A DNA stretch of 64,000 bases from Pythium myriotylum (lineage: Eukaryota; Oomycota; Peronosporomycetes; Pythiales; Pythiaceae). The notes beneath the pieces were generated by a model, which saw only the letters and a program-made list of their open reading frames with translations, was not told the origin of the DNA and did not search any database. The DNA lies in NCBI GenBank assembly GCA_023091665.1, contig JALJCQ010000023.1, positions 186,001 through 250,000 on the forward strand. Direction: 5' to 3'. This document shows positions 54,164-64,000 of this stretch, piece after piece; positions within the stretch are counted from its first letter, which is position 1, and every line of letters starts with the position of its first letter. Made by a program: the position numbers and the translations under genes.

Positions 54164-57100
54164 TCAGTTTTCGGCAGGAGACTTCTGTTCGGAGGGTAGA
54201 TGCTGGTTCGATTGTGGTCGACTACATTTGTCTGATCTGTAGTAACTACTTCCATCATTACGACTCGAATATTGACTCATACCGAGGTAGTCAGCTTGAC
54301 GGAACTCTTCGAGTTTCTTTTTATAAATCTGGGAGGAACATCCGTCAGGAAAGAATGAGGATATATCAGCTCTAGGAACTAACCGTGGCATCGCGTTCTA
54401 GTCGGGCCTTCTCAAGCGTGAAGCGTTCGATTGAGGCCCTTAAGTCCCGCTCTTGTCTGAGAAATTGTTGCTGCTTTGAAAGTGCAATTGTGAGCTGTGC
54501 GCTTAGATCTGATACCCTTCGATCGCTTTCGTCACACGCGTGCTCTCGCTCAGCCAAAGCTTCCCTGGAGTCAATGAGTTCGCGATTGAGCTGTTGAATT
54601 TGCATTGCCATCACGCCATGCCTCGATTCAGATTCTTGTCGCGCTCTCTCGAGCTTTATCTTTTCATCCTTCAGTACAGCAACGCGCCCCTTAAGTGACT
54701 CCAACTCCGCAGTTAGCAGAACTTCGGCTCTCTCCCTTTCAGCCTTCACCACACCGACCGCGTTTGATAGGTCTGACTTCGATTGGGCAAGTCGATATTC
54801 AAGTTCTGCAACTCGTGATTTCAGTTCCCGATTCTCTTTAGAAAGAGCATCAAAATCAGCAGAATAGCGACTGACGCAATCTGCCTTTACTTTGTTCAGT
54901 TGGTCATTCAGGACCTGAATTTTCCGACTTTTTTCTTCTGATTCTTCGCGTAGCTCGCGAGACTCGTTCCGACGAATCTCTGTCTCACGTTCAATCGATG
55001 ATATCCGATCCTGCGAAGAAAGGTAACGCAGGTTAATGGTGCAAATCGCACGAAGATCACATCACACTCACATTCAGTTCCTGCGTGCGATCTCGGAAGT
55101 CATTGCACACTTTTGCTAGCTCCTCCTTCTTACATCGTAACGCTGCTAAGGCGTTCCCTTCTGCTTGTGCTAACTGCAAAGACAATCGGTAAGTACTTGA
55201 TGGAGCAAGGCAATAGTTGCTATCAGGAGGCGTCATAGCGTTTACCAAATCTTTTGCCTCCTCTGCAGCCGCGGCTCGCTCGATAACGCCCTTGAGTTTT
55301 CTCTGCGCGCACACATTCAGACGACTCTAACGAACACGAGGTTGCGAAAACACACCTCGTAAATGCCGATTGTTTCCCTTGAGCGTCGAATCGAGTCGTC
55401 CAGGCTCTTTTCAGCATCTCGCTGACCACGATTCGCTAGCTCCTGCGTTGAGCTTAATGAAACCTCATTAACCCAGTGACTAGATTTCGTCACTCACCGC
55501 TTTGACTCGGAGTTGGGCAAGTTCTGTTCCGAGCTCCCGTATTTCGTTCTCACGAACCTTTATTTCTTCGTCGTGACGCTTCAAGATTTGGGCCACGCTT
55601 TCTTCTTGATCTTTGATTTGCCAGTCAGTGACCGAACGAAGCCTCTCGAGGAGACGAGCAATCTCGTGCCTTGCCTGGGTCTCTCTAGCCGACAACTGCA
55701 AAAAGCGATAGCTCAAACTTGGTGGGCGTTGTCGAAGACCGCAATATCCACTATACACACCTGCTCTTTTTCTAATATAATTTCTTCAATCTTCTCTTTG
55801 CATTGCTGTTCTAGCTGCTTCTTCGTCAAACTTTAAGACGAACGTGATTCACGAGGATGTATGCCCTTACCTCAACAACGGCATCTTCTCGTGTGCAATA
55901 CTGAGTAAGTTGCTGTTCCATACTATTCATCACTTGGAGCATTCCTTCACAGTCTTGACGAACGCAGTCTAACTCAGCTGTAGCTATTCGGACCTGGTCT
56001 TCTAAATTGTCAATGCGTTTGTCACGGTCCTCTACCGTGCTGTTTAGTTCCCGAAGCCGTGAGCATACGTTTTGATACCTCACAGTAAAATTCTCCTCCT
56101 TTCTTTCTGCGTTTACCTTGACGTTCTCTAACAAAATCGCGTAATCTTGGAGTTGGGTCTCGAGATTTCTCTCTGCCGTCTTTGTCGCCTCGAACCGTTT
56201 GGTTACAGCATCTCTTTCATTCTCCAGTTCGGCCATTCGTATTCCGTACTGCTGCAACTGTTGCTCACATCGAACTTTGTCATCTTCGACGGATTTACAC
56301 GCATCACGTAGCTCTTGGAGCGCTAGCGTAGCCTGGTTGAAGTTCTGCCCCATGACAGCGATCTGTTGGTCTCGTTCTCCAAGCTCTTTCTTAAGAATAA
56401 CCATCTCATCATCCTGAAGCGAAACTTGCTCCATTAGCATAGCGTTTTCCTAACCGGTCATTGGAAGTGTATAAGAAGAGCTGACCGACACCTTTTGCCT
56501 GACAGAACCGAGCTTACCGACATGAGGACATCAATACGCTCGCTCAAGTCACCGACATAGTCACCGTTATTGTCACTTAGAAATTCATCTCGCCCATATA
56601 GCCCTCGCATGCCCTTTTCTTGAGGTTCTCGCTGCAAGCGAAGAGCTACTTTTTCCGCTGTGGCTTCTAGCTCTCTACGGGGTCGAGAATGATGCATCAG
56701 TTACTAATAATCGTGTCAAATAGCTATCTGAGCAGTAGCTCACTGTCGCAGTGTTGAGTTACTCTGAGCAAGATCTTCCGCATATAGGGCAATGCGATCT
56801 ATTGCCTGCTTGCAATCATCCATCGCTCTTTCCTAGGAGAAAATCGTTATCTCCACATTGTAGGACACGATGACTCTGTCCCCCGACGTACTAGATCGTA
56901 AATCTTGAAGTCGTACGCCTGAAGAAGCGGGTGGACTACATCCCGCGACACCATCCACGGTGGAAGCTTCTTCTCAGCGACATCGACATCCTTCTCCGAC
57001 TCCCCAGTATGGTCACCGCAGAGTGCTGGGTCACTGAGGTTCTTCAGCTTATCGAAGTCGCCGTGTTTTTGGAGCAGTACCCGCAGTTGCACGAGCAATC

Positions 57101-57386
57101 TCTCTGCATACTTCTTTAAGAAAGCATTCTCATCTTGCAACTGGGCAATCTCTACGCGGCATGGCGCCGCGGGAGGACACAATCCATTCGGCACTGGTGA
57201 GTGGAGGGTCGATGTTGAAGTTGCAGGGCACGGTGGTCGCTCCACTGGCTCCCTCGGCGTCACAACCGACGAGGCCGGTCGGTCAGACGTAGTCGGAGGG
57301 AGCGTTGGAGGGAACACACGCACTACCTGCGCCGCCAGTCGCCGCGAGCGCTCGGCCTGCGGGCCTGCGGTCGCCTCCATGTCCAT
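54164..57386 (-). CDS. Long coiled-coil centrosomal-type protein, CEP89-like
   Basis: Ten exons (57386-56892, 56832-56744, 56674-56518, 56449-55871, 55820-55761, 55695-55498, 55442-55356, 55302-55072, 55010-54384, 54328-54164) encode about 895 aa. After a Pro/Ser-rich N-terminus (MDMEATAGPQAERSRR) comes a helix with FLKKYAERLLVQLRVLLQ, then PLLQAYDFKIYDL, which recalls the CEP89 segment PLLxAYxxxIxxL. The rest is almost continuous heptad-rich coiled coil to a polar Tyr/Ser tail. CEP89 sits at centriolar distal appendages and helps ciliogenesis, which would suit an organism with flagellate zoospores. Orthology is tentative: coiled coils mimic each other. It converges on the ketoacyl synthase, with 48 bp between stops. 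Confidence 0.65.
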
Positions 57387-57668
57387 GCCGTGGCGCCGTG
57401 ACGGTTCAGTCGCGAGGCGGGGAAACTTTGAAGGAAACCGGCACACACGAGGTTTTTACGGGCTCTCCATATATCGAGGTTATTCAAATCATTGTACATC
57501 GTAATAAAGTGGTTTTGCAGATAAATCGTACACATATACTGAAATAGTGTTTATTGGGAGTGTCGCTCTTCTCCGCAGCGAGGTTTTGACGGTGGGGTTT
57601 TGGTGGCGGCATGTGGCGCAGTCACTCTTTGGCGGCGCGGCACGAACGCCGCCACCTCAGCAGGAAAC

Positions 57669-59911
57669 ATGAGCGACGAGGCCACGGCAGCGCTCCACGC
57701 CGAGGTCGCGGCCAAGCTCAAGCGTGCGATCAGTGCCAACGGAGAGGCCTCGGCGCCCAGCAACAAGCGCCCGAACCGCGCCAACGGCGGCGCCGCGGCG
57801 AGCGGCGGAAGCGCCAGCAGCAGCAGCGCGCGCAAGCTGCTCCACTGGACGCCCGACCAGTGGGCCGCCTTCGAGGCCGCGCCAATGTTCGGCAAAGTCG
57901 TCGGGCCCGCCAAGATCCTGCCCATCCGCGCCCCGCTCTCGTCCATGTGAGTGCCGGCCGTCGAGGAAACAAGTCTACGCTTACCTGAGTTGACTGTCCT
58001 GGGCAGCTACGAGATCCATTACGCCGACGACAAGGCCACGTATGCGCCGTCCGCTCTCATGGAGAAGCTCCTGGCGGCGTCTCGCGCTGGGCCCGTGATC
58101 AGTGTTGGACTTGTCATCGACGCAACAGGCTCCGACTACTTTCTCCACGACATCAAGTACGTGTTGGTGTCTAGCCTCCACTCGAACGGCGCAAGAGTCT
58201 GATGGCGTGCGATACAGGGAGTGGGAAGATTGGGACGTTCAGTATGCAAAACTGCGCGCTTCACTTCCAGAAAGCGTGGGCGATGACTCCGCGCGGAAAG
58301 CCAGCGAAGAAGCATTGCTCGTGCAGTTCTTTGAGCAGGTTGAGAAGCACAAGAAAGGGGAGAGCAAGGACATGGACCTCGCTGTTTACAGTGGAGACTA
58401 CAATCTGGTTGGCTTTCTCGTTGTGTCATATTTGGTCGAGCACTGCGATATGGGCTTGGATGCTGCGCTCAAGGAGTATGCAGGCTCCGTTCCGCCAGGT
58501 ATTTTTTCACGATACTACTTGGAACGGTTGTACCGGAAATACTTCCCTACACTGCCGTCCTCTGCTTCGAGCATTAAGATTCCACCTGCGCCAAAGTGGG
58601 GGATTACGACGCAGTCAGAGGAAGATCCCGGCTTCAAGATCGGCTCGGCCATTCTGTCTGAAGAAGATCAACAAAATAAGTTTGTTCGGAAGTACAAGTC
58701 TCGTATCCAGACTTCGACTCCTCCTGGTGCAGCCAACAGTAACACATCTACTGTCACCAGCAGCCAAACTTCTTCAGGTCCAACGTACAAGCCACCATTG
58801 TATATTCCGCCGATCCGAGAGGACGACAACTCTAGGTCAACCAAAAGGCGTAAAATCCGTACCTGGATGGACGATGTGGAACCCGTCGAGTACGGAGAGA
58901 CTTTGGATCCATCTTCAGACGAGCATGCGAAGGTTTTGGCCTCATTAGAAAAACTCACCGCTCTTGAGGGCTTCCCAGGATGCGAGGTGTGTGCGGTTGA
59001 AACTATCTTTTGTGCCCCCGCTCATCTGTTTCTGTATTTCAGGCTATACCGTTGTCAGGCACCCATATTGGCGCTGAGGCTTTTAAGAAGCGTGGCTGCT
59101 TGACTAGTGCTTATTTCGTGACGTGGCGAGCACGAGGGTGAGCTCCGTCGAATGATCTTCATCTAGGATGTTGTTGTTCGCTTATCTGTTCACATGAGTC
59201 TGTAGCCGTCGTTGTATGCTTTTCTTGGCGGATAGCGGTACCTATGTCGTTTCACGTAACGCCACGTTTACGAAGGTCAACATGAAGTTTCCGAGGCGTC
59301 GTGCATTGGTGCGTGTGTCTTGCCGAATGGATAAGAGGGTTTACGCTGACGGGATATGCGACGTTTAGAACGAGAGCCTTGTGAACACACTTATTGACGG
59401 GATCATCGTTGAAGACCAAGACCATGATGTCAAGGTTGCTCGGTTCTTGGCCTTCGATATCGCGTTCCTGGAAGGAACACCAATTTGGCAAAAGAAGCTG
59501 GAAAAGCGGTTGCAATGCCTCCAGAACGAGATAATCCTACCTCGCAAAAACGTACGTATACGTATGCTCACGGAGTGTCGTACGGCGAGGATTGACGTAA
59601 AATCTGTGAATTGGAATATCTAGGACCAGAGCTTTGACTACAACACTGAACCGTTCCGAGTTCGAATGAAAGACCATTTCAAGCTGTCTAAAACAGAGTA
59701 CCTACTGACCAAGTTCGTAAAGGACGTGACTCATGAAGTCGATGGAGTTATCTTCACACCTCTAGAAGCACCGTACAACCTTGGAGGGTTCGAGTCGGAT
59801 GATCCAATTTTCAAGTTCGTCGCGAGCGAAGGAAGCGGTATTCCTGGCCTTGATGGTTCCATCAGCCAACGGAGATTGCTTCAGTATATCCAATCTATCC
59901 CTCCAAAGTGA
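57669..59911 (+). CDS. mRNA capping-enzyme homologue with both active sites degenerate
   Basis: Exons 57669-57946, 58007-58156, 58218-58986, 59043-59137, 59206-59308, 59369-59551 and 59624-59911 give 621 aa. The N-terminal half follows metazoan-type RNA 5'-triphosphatase (KILPIRAPLSS, ISVGLVIDATG, VPPGIFSRYYLERLYRKY), but the Cys-phosphatase loop HCxxxxNRTG reads VYSGDYNLVG, without Cys or Arg. The C-terminal half follows GTP:RNA guanylyltransferase (FVTWRARGRRCMLFL, NTLIDGIIV, HEVDGVIFTP), yet the nucleotidyl Lys of KxDG is Arg (about residue 428), DGE is DGI, and KWK is replaced by FKF. The OB-fold is missing. It is probably a non-catalytic partner in capping; a short extra 3' exon cannot be excluded. 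Confidence 0.82.
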
Positions 59912-60053
59912 GAGAATAGTGAGGTAACTCGCCTTGGACCAGTGAGTTTGAGTTTTGAGTGGCAAACGGGCCCGTCCAAATAGCTTGACAGGTTGTTGGC
60001 CAAATGTACTTGCTGTGCTCCTTGTTGAGTCTTCGCACGTCATCCTCGCTCGC

Positions 60054-60689
60054 TTACAGAGATTTTTTCCTCGCAGAATCTGCACGATAGTTTCTTCTAC
60101 CGTACCTCTCCTTGCGCTTAGGCGAGCCCAGCTTTCCCGGCGAACGTGGTGGACTTCGAACTCCAAACTTCTCGTCGTCACTCGTTGAAAAGCTCCTGAG
60201 ACTGCGATACGTGGGATGGGATTTCGGAGATCCCTCCTGGTCGTCCTGCCTCGTTGGCATGCACGGTTTTTGTATGTGTAAATTTCTTGTGTCGTCTTCA
60301 TTGCTCGCGACTACGTGTGAGCGCGGGGATGAGCGTTGAGCATCTCGATGAGGGGATGCAAATTCCCAACTCCCATCACCACTTGACGAGTTTGGGCTCT
60401 CTGCTTTTGCGTTTGCTGCCGCTACACAATTGATAACAAAAACTTCTGCATCATTATTCTCTGTGGCTGTGGTATGCTTGGATGATCGCATGGCAGGCAT
60501 CTCTCGCACGGAAACCTGAGTATCGTGTGCACCACGGTCTTGGAGATAGCTCAATAGGGGGACGCTGTCTTGTTCGAACCACGTGTCGTCGCGAGTTATT
60601 GAAGTAGCAGCCTTGATATACTTTCCTTCGCTACCCAGCCGACAGCAACTGCAACAGGACTGAGCCAAGTTGCTAGCACTTGAGCCCAT
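60054..60689 (-). CDS. Putative N-myristoylated, Cys-rich small protein
   Basis: This single-exon protein has 211 aa. MGSSASNL fits the N-myristoylation pattern (Gly2, Ser6), and the cluster CCSCC that follows would suit palmitoylation, so attachment to the inner face of the plasma or endosomal membrane is likely (inference). The remainder is polar and Ser/Pro-rich with basic patches (SPKRKERYGRR) and several Ser-Pro sites, and is probably disordered. No domain recognised. It converges on the capping-enzyme homologue, whose stop is 142 bp away. Confidence 0.6.
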   Translation of the reverse strand: MGSSASNLAQSCCSCCRLGSEGKYIKAATSITRDDTWFEQDSVPLLSYLQDRGAHDTQVSVREMPAMRSSKHTTATENNDAEVFVINCVAAANAKAESPNSSSGDGSWEFASPHRDAQRSSPRSHVVASNEDDTRNLHIQKPCMPTRQDDQEGSPKSHPTYRSLRSFSTSDDEKFGVRSPPRSPGKLGSPKRKERYGRRNYRADSARKKSL

Positions 60690-60837
60690 TAGGCAAACTT
60701 GAACGAAAACAAGCTACCAGGCAGTCGCGATCAGCAGCAGTGGCAGAGGATGATGCTGTTCGTTGTCGACAAGGTATGCGACCCTTCATGAATTCGCGAC
60801 TTGTCGGATCTTCCGCCCGCTCGAGTTGCCTGTTTAT

Positions 60838-63329
60838 CTAGAAACTTGGCTCCTGACCAGGCGGGCAAACAACGATGCACTCAGTATCTTTGAGCGCGTT
60901 GTACTTGACTACAAGCTGAGGGTTTTTCGGATCCAGACCCTTCGCCGTTTCGAAATCAAATGCGGCCTCACTCAGTTTCCCCAACGATTTGAATGCAAAG
61001 CCACGGCGAAAGTATGCGTGGGCATTGTTTGGATTGTGATCAATCACAAATGTGAAGTCCTCAATACTCTCTTCGTAGTATCCCTCGAGCTGCAGTGCTT
61101 TGGCGCGTTCGTGAACGTAACAACTCAAGGAAGCAGTGTTCGATGTTTGGCAACTGTCCATAGCAGAGGTGAAGCACTCAACGGCTCGCATGTTACGGTT
61201 CTCCAATGCATGTGCGACACCCATTCGGTAATAGCTGTGCCATTCAGATCATCGTCAGTAAATCACTCAACTACAACGCACCGAATCAACCCACAGATCA
61301 GGTAGTACTTCGGTTTGCTCCTGTATGGTTAGTGTGCGACGTAATTTCTCAGCACGCTCCATGTACTCGATGCACTCTCGTGTCTGATGTTGGCGGTAGT
61401 AACAAAGTCCGATGCTGTACAAGAGAAATGCGTCATTGCCATCAGTATCTGAAGCCGAGACAGTCCCGAGAAGGTCGGGAAGCGCTTCAGCGAAACGGTC
61501 GCACTCAAGCAAACACAACGCGCGGTTGTACAAGAGTATGCCGCTCGAAGGGGTCAACCGCACGCACTCCTACAGCAGCTGATGGTTCAGTTGAGCTCCA
61601 ACATCTCCAGCAGAAGGTACCATCGCTCACCGTCAAGTCTTCGACGGCAAGGTCATACTGGCCCATTCCCCTAAAAGCTAGAGCTCTTGTGTTGTGGACA
61701 GAGGTTACCAATTGGGAAGGTAGATCATGCGCAGACACATCATAACTCTCAATGACAGAGGAGGCGTCTCTAATCGAGGCTTCATAATGGTGGAGACGCA
61801 AATGACAGTCGGCGCGGAGATACAGGTTCCATGCATTCAGATACGGATCTGTTTCGCCTCTCAAGAAAATGGCTTCCGTGAAATCTCGAATTGCAAGATC
61901 ATGGTGGCCTGCCTCATGAAGCGCAAGAGCTCGTGCCTCGAAGAACATCGGCTCCGTTGGGACCACGTCGATACAGTCACAGAGTAAATCGAGCGCCGGC
62001 TCCATGCGGTGCAGCATGTGGCAGCACAATGCCCAGTGAAATTTGACGATAACGCTCATCTGGTCAGTCATGTGCAGCTCGCGAAAGAGTGTACTTGCTC
62101 TTTCGTACTGTTGCTGGAGCTGCGTGATCATTGCCATCCCAACCTGGAATTTGAACCCCAAGGGACAGAGGTTCCACGCCATCTCTATGTCTGCGAACGA
62201 CGCTTCTAGTTGCTCTTCAGCATTCAGCGAGGTTGACATCGAGCCCGTAGGTGCATCTTCGCCCACCGCGAGTGACCACTTGACACTGCTTCTAGCGGCC
62301 TCCATGTTGCGCAAGAGATCTAGTGCGAGTGCAAGACGGATTGATCCACGGTAAAAGTACGCCTGCGGGTCCTTACCATCCAGCTTGATCGCCTGGTTAA
62401 AATCTGCTAAACACATTCGTGCGTTCTGACTCGCCACATTTCCGATTGTACCACTACCTTCCGCGTTGCCTCCTCCACACTTGCGGAAGTAGCAGAGTCC
62501 ACGTAACGCAAAGTACGACGCTTGCAAGTTGTTTAGCTGAATGGCATTGGAGAAGTGTTCAATCGCTTGATCGAGATCACCGGTTTCGAGAAAAGCCTGG
62601 GCAAGCGAGCAGAACCCAGTTGGGTTGCGCCCGTCTAACTGAATTGCGCGCTGAAGATCGTCGATACATTTCTCTGCAAAGGCCACAATGATCAAATGAG
62701 GTTCGCAATGCGTCAAAATGGTATCGACAAGACTGACGCAAGTTCCCAAGTCTTCGGTGGCAATTGCCACGCATCTGCAGTGCCTTATACTCGGCGCGTA
62801 TCCCAGCTGAGCCCTCGTCAAGTGTCTTCGTGATATCGATGGCTGCTTCTCTGAAGAATCCGTTGTCGTATAGTACGAGCGCGCGATTGAAATAGTGGTT
62901 TGCCTTCTTGCCATCCATATCGATGGCTGCAGTAAGATCCTCGAGAGCTTTTGCCGGTTGGTTTAGCTTGCGGTGACATGCCCCACGGCTGGCAAAGTAA
63001 GCTGCCGTGCGATCATCGAGACTGATGGCAAGACTGTAATCTTTGGCTGCAAATTCTAGCTCATTAATCGCACGGAAAGCATTACCACGTGCGAAGAAAA
63101 ACCGAGCCTGATCGTTGCGGATAGCAATGGCAATGCTGAACAGCTCGATGGCTCGTACGATTTCGTCCAGCCCCGTCGCATTGTGAGCTTGTTCGGTGCC
63201 CTTCTGATAGAAATCGACTGCTTGCTGAAGATCGAGTGTCTTGGTTTCTGGGGTTGCACGCGTGGCTGCGAGAAGCGAAGGCATCGACACCGACGTCGGG
63301 TTGGGCTTCACGGGTGTTGCTGTTGCCAT
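60838..63329 (-). CDS. Large tetratricopeptide-repeat protein
   Basis: Exons 63329-62738, 62673-61631, 61569-61295 and 61234-60838 give 768 aa. About a dozen TPR units are visible, for example ARFFFARGNAFRAINELEFA, AAYFASRGACHRKLNQPAKA, HYFNRALVLYDNGFFREAA, ASYFALRGLCYFRKC, ILLYNRALCLLECDRFAEAL and AHAYFRRGFAFKSLGKLSEA. The intron between GNLQ and KCIDDLQ falls inside a repeat and its removal completes it. The repeats make an alpha solenoid for protein binding. Resemblance to TTC6-type proteins is general, and no catalytic domain is present. It is divergent from the partial gene at the right edge, 118 bp between starts. Confidence 0.82.
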
Positions 63330-63447
63330 CGTACACAGGGAGTTCGTATTTTGCTGGCTCGCAAAGATGATTTCAAAATAGATCTCTCAACGGAAAAGCG
63401 CAATTTTTTTTTATGAAGAAGCCATTTCGAGCGGGCCAGTGGGCTCG
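63330..63447. promoter_or_regulatory. Shared divergent promoter, TPR gene / right-edge gene
   Basis: 118 bp between start codons at 63329 (-) and 63448 (+), including a T-rich run near 63404-63413. Joint control is inferred from geometry. Confidence 0.4.
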
Positions 63448-64000
63448 ATGTCGACGTCGATGCCTCTTGAAGGCGATGGCCTCATCGACAACCTCTTCCA
63501 TTTTCTCTGGAGCAAAGATGATTTTAATGCGGGTCCACGCATTTTCGTGCCTCACACAATCGTGTACAAGAACGCACAGCCAATTGCGTGGTACTTCACT
63601 TCGATCAAGACCGGAAAAATCAAGAGGAAGAACAAAGCCAATCTGACTAATCTCCAAATCAAGCACGAATTCACCAAGTACACCAAGCAGCTTGAGGGTC
63701 GCAATTCTTTCGATATCGTCGCTTGTTATTTGTATCAAAGCCCGTCAACTGCCCACATCCCAACCAGTGATGACACAAACCAGGAACCAGTTTCAACAAT
63801 TATCGAATACTTCGACGAGGCTGCGTTGCACGACTTTCTATTTGCACGTGAAAAAGTACGAGATGGTATTCTTCAACGCTTCATCCTGCCCAAGGGTACT
63901 CACAACACAACAATCCGTGCAATCTGGTCGCCCAAAATTTGTCTGTTGGAGCGTCGCGTCAACACGAAGAGTCTCTACGACCCGCGCTACTCCGTTTACG
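63448..64000 (+). CDS. Unrecognised protein, 5' part only
   Basis: An open frame from the ATG at 63448 (MSTSMPLEGDGLIDNLF) runs 184 codons to the right edge without a stop. Clear features are FVPHTIVYKNAQPIAWYFTS, YFDEAALHDFLFAREKVRDG and IRAIWSPKICLLERRVN; the composition is that of a folded soluble protein. I do not recognise the family, though the tone is of an oomycete-conserved hypothetical. No signal peptide or membrane helix. The frame stays open upstream of the ATG to the T-run, but without another Met. Confidence 0.7.
   Translation, partial: MSTSMPLEGDGLIDNLFHFLWSKDDFNAGPRIFVPHTIVYKNAQPIAWYFTSIKTGKIKRKNKANLTNLQIKHEFTKYTKQLEGRNSFDIVACYLYQSPSTAHIPTSDDTNQEPVSTIIEYFDEAALHDFLFAREKVRDGILQRFILPKGTHNTTIRAIWSPKICLLERRVNTKSLYDPRYSVY

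Noticed and set aside
1..64000. tRNA or rRNA genes, CRISPR arrays, intact transposons or viral insertions
   Set aside because: None recognised by eye on either strand; a tRNA scan and repeat search would be needed to exclude small or degenerate ones.

Overview
This is a gene-dense nuclear segment of an oomycete, most likely a Phytophthora/Pythium-type peronosporalean. The lineage call is inference. It rests on short GT-AG introns (mostly 50-90 nt) in moderately GC-rich DNA, about one gene per 2 kb, a GPCR fused to an inositol-polyphosphate 5-phosphatase (a 'GPCR bigram' of the kind described in oomycetes), an oomycete-style myosin, and stramenopile-type multidomain fusions. Nothing looks bacterial or organellar. 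I saw no tRNA, rRNA, CRISPR array or intact transposon. Exon joins were worked out by hand from splice consensus, reading-frame continuity and protein-family expectation.

Layout. 0-14 kb: NSUN2-type RNA m5C methyltransferase (cut by the left edge), PTC7-like phosphatase, 3-hydroxyisobutyrate dehydrogenase, a degenerate metallophosphoesterase-like protein, a UBA-like/coiled-coil/Tudor-like protein, a bestrophin-like membrane protein, pseudouridine synthase PUS7 and a CaMKK-like kinase. 14-22 kb: a four-part fusion (SDR reductase - FYVE - armadillo - BTB/BACK), the autophagy scaffold ATG11/FIP200 carrying a textbook U12-type AT-AC intron, and a small tail-anchored protein. 22-31 kb: the GPCR-5-phosphatase, two convergent MscS-like channel genes and a SET-domain methyltransferase. 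31-43 kb: a myosin, scavenger decapping enzyme DcpS with an N-terminal membrane anchor and a GC-AG intron, a ZZ-finger protein, USP14/Ubp6 and a purple acid phosphatase. 43-48 kb: an unrecognised five-exon gene, a CCCH zinc-finger protein, SAP30BP/HCNGP and an RCC1-repeat protein packed so tightly that start codons lie 7 bp apart and stop codons overlap. 48-54 kb: a tandem pair of secreted 5'-nucleotidase-family proteins with gene-conversion tracts, two adjacent DNA palindromes, and a ten-exon mitochondrial-type ketoacyl-ACP synthase. 54-64 kb: a CEP89-like centrosomal coiled-coil protein, a bifunctional mRNA capping-enzyme homologue that has lost both active sites, a putative myristoylated small protein, a large TPR protein, and the 5' part of an unrecognised gene cut by the right edge.

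Most genes are unrelated housekeeping or signalling genes. Some themes recur: phosphoinositide signalling and membrane traffic (GPCR-5-phosphatase, FYVE fusion, ATG11), mechanosensitive or anion channels (two MscS, bestrophin-like), RNA 5'-end and modification enzymes (capping homologue, DcpS, PUS7, NSUN2), and proteasome-linked deubiquitination (USP14). The strongest candidates for new biology are the catalytically dead capping-enzyme homologue, the SDR-FYVE-ARM-BTB fusion whose reductase lacks its catalytic Tyr, the U12 intron in ATG11, and the mosaic nucleotidase pair.
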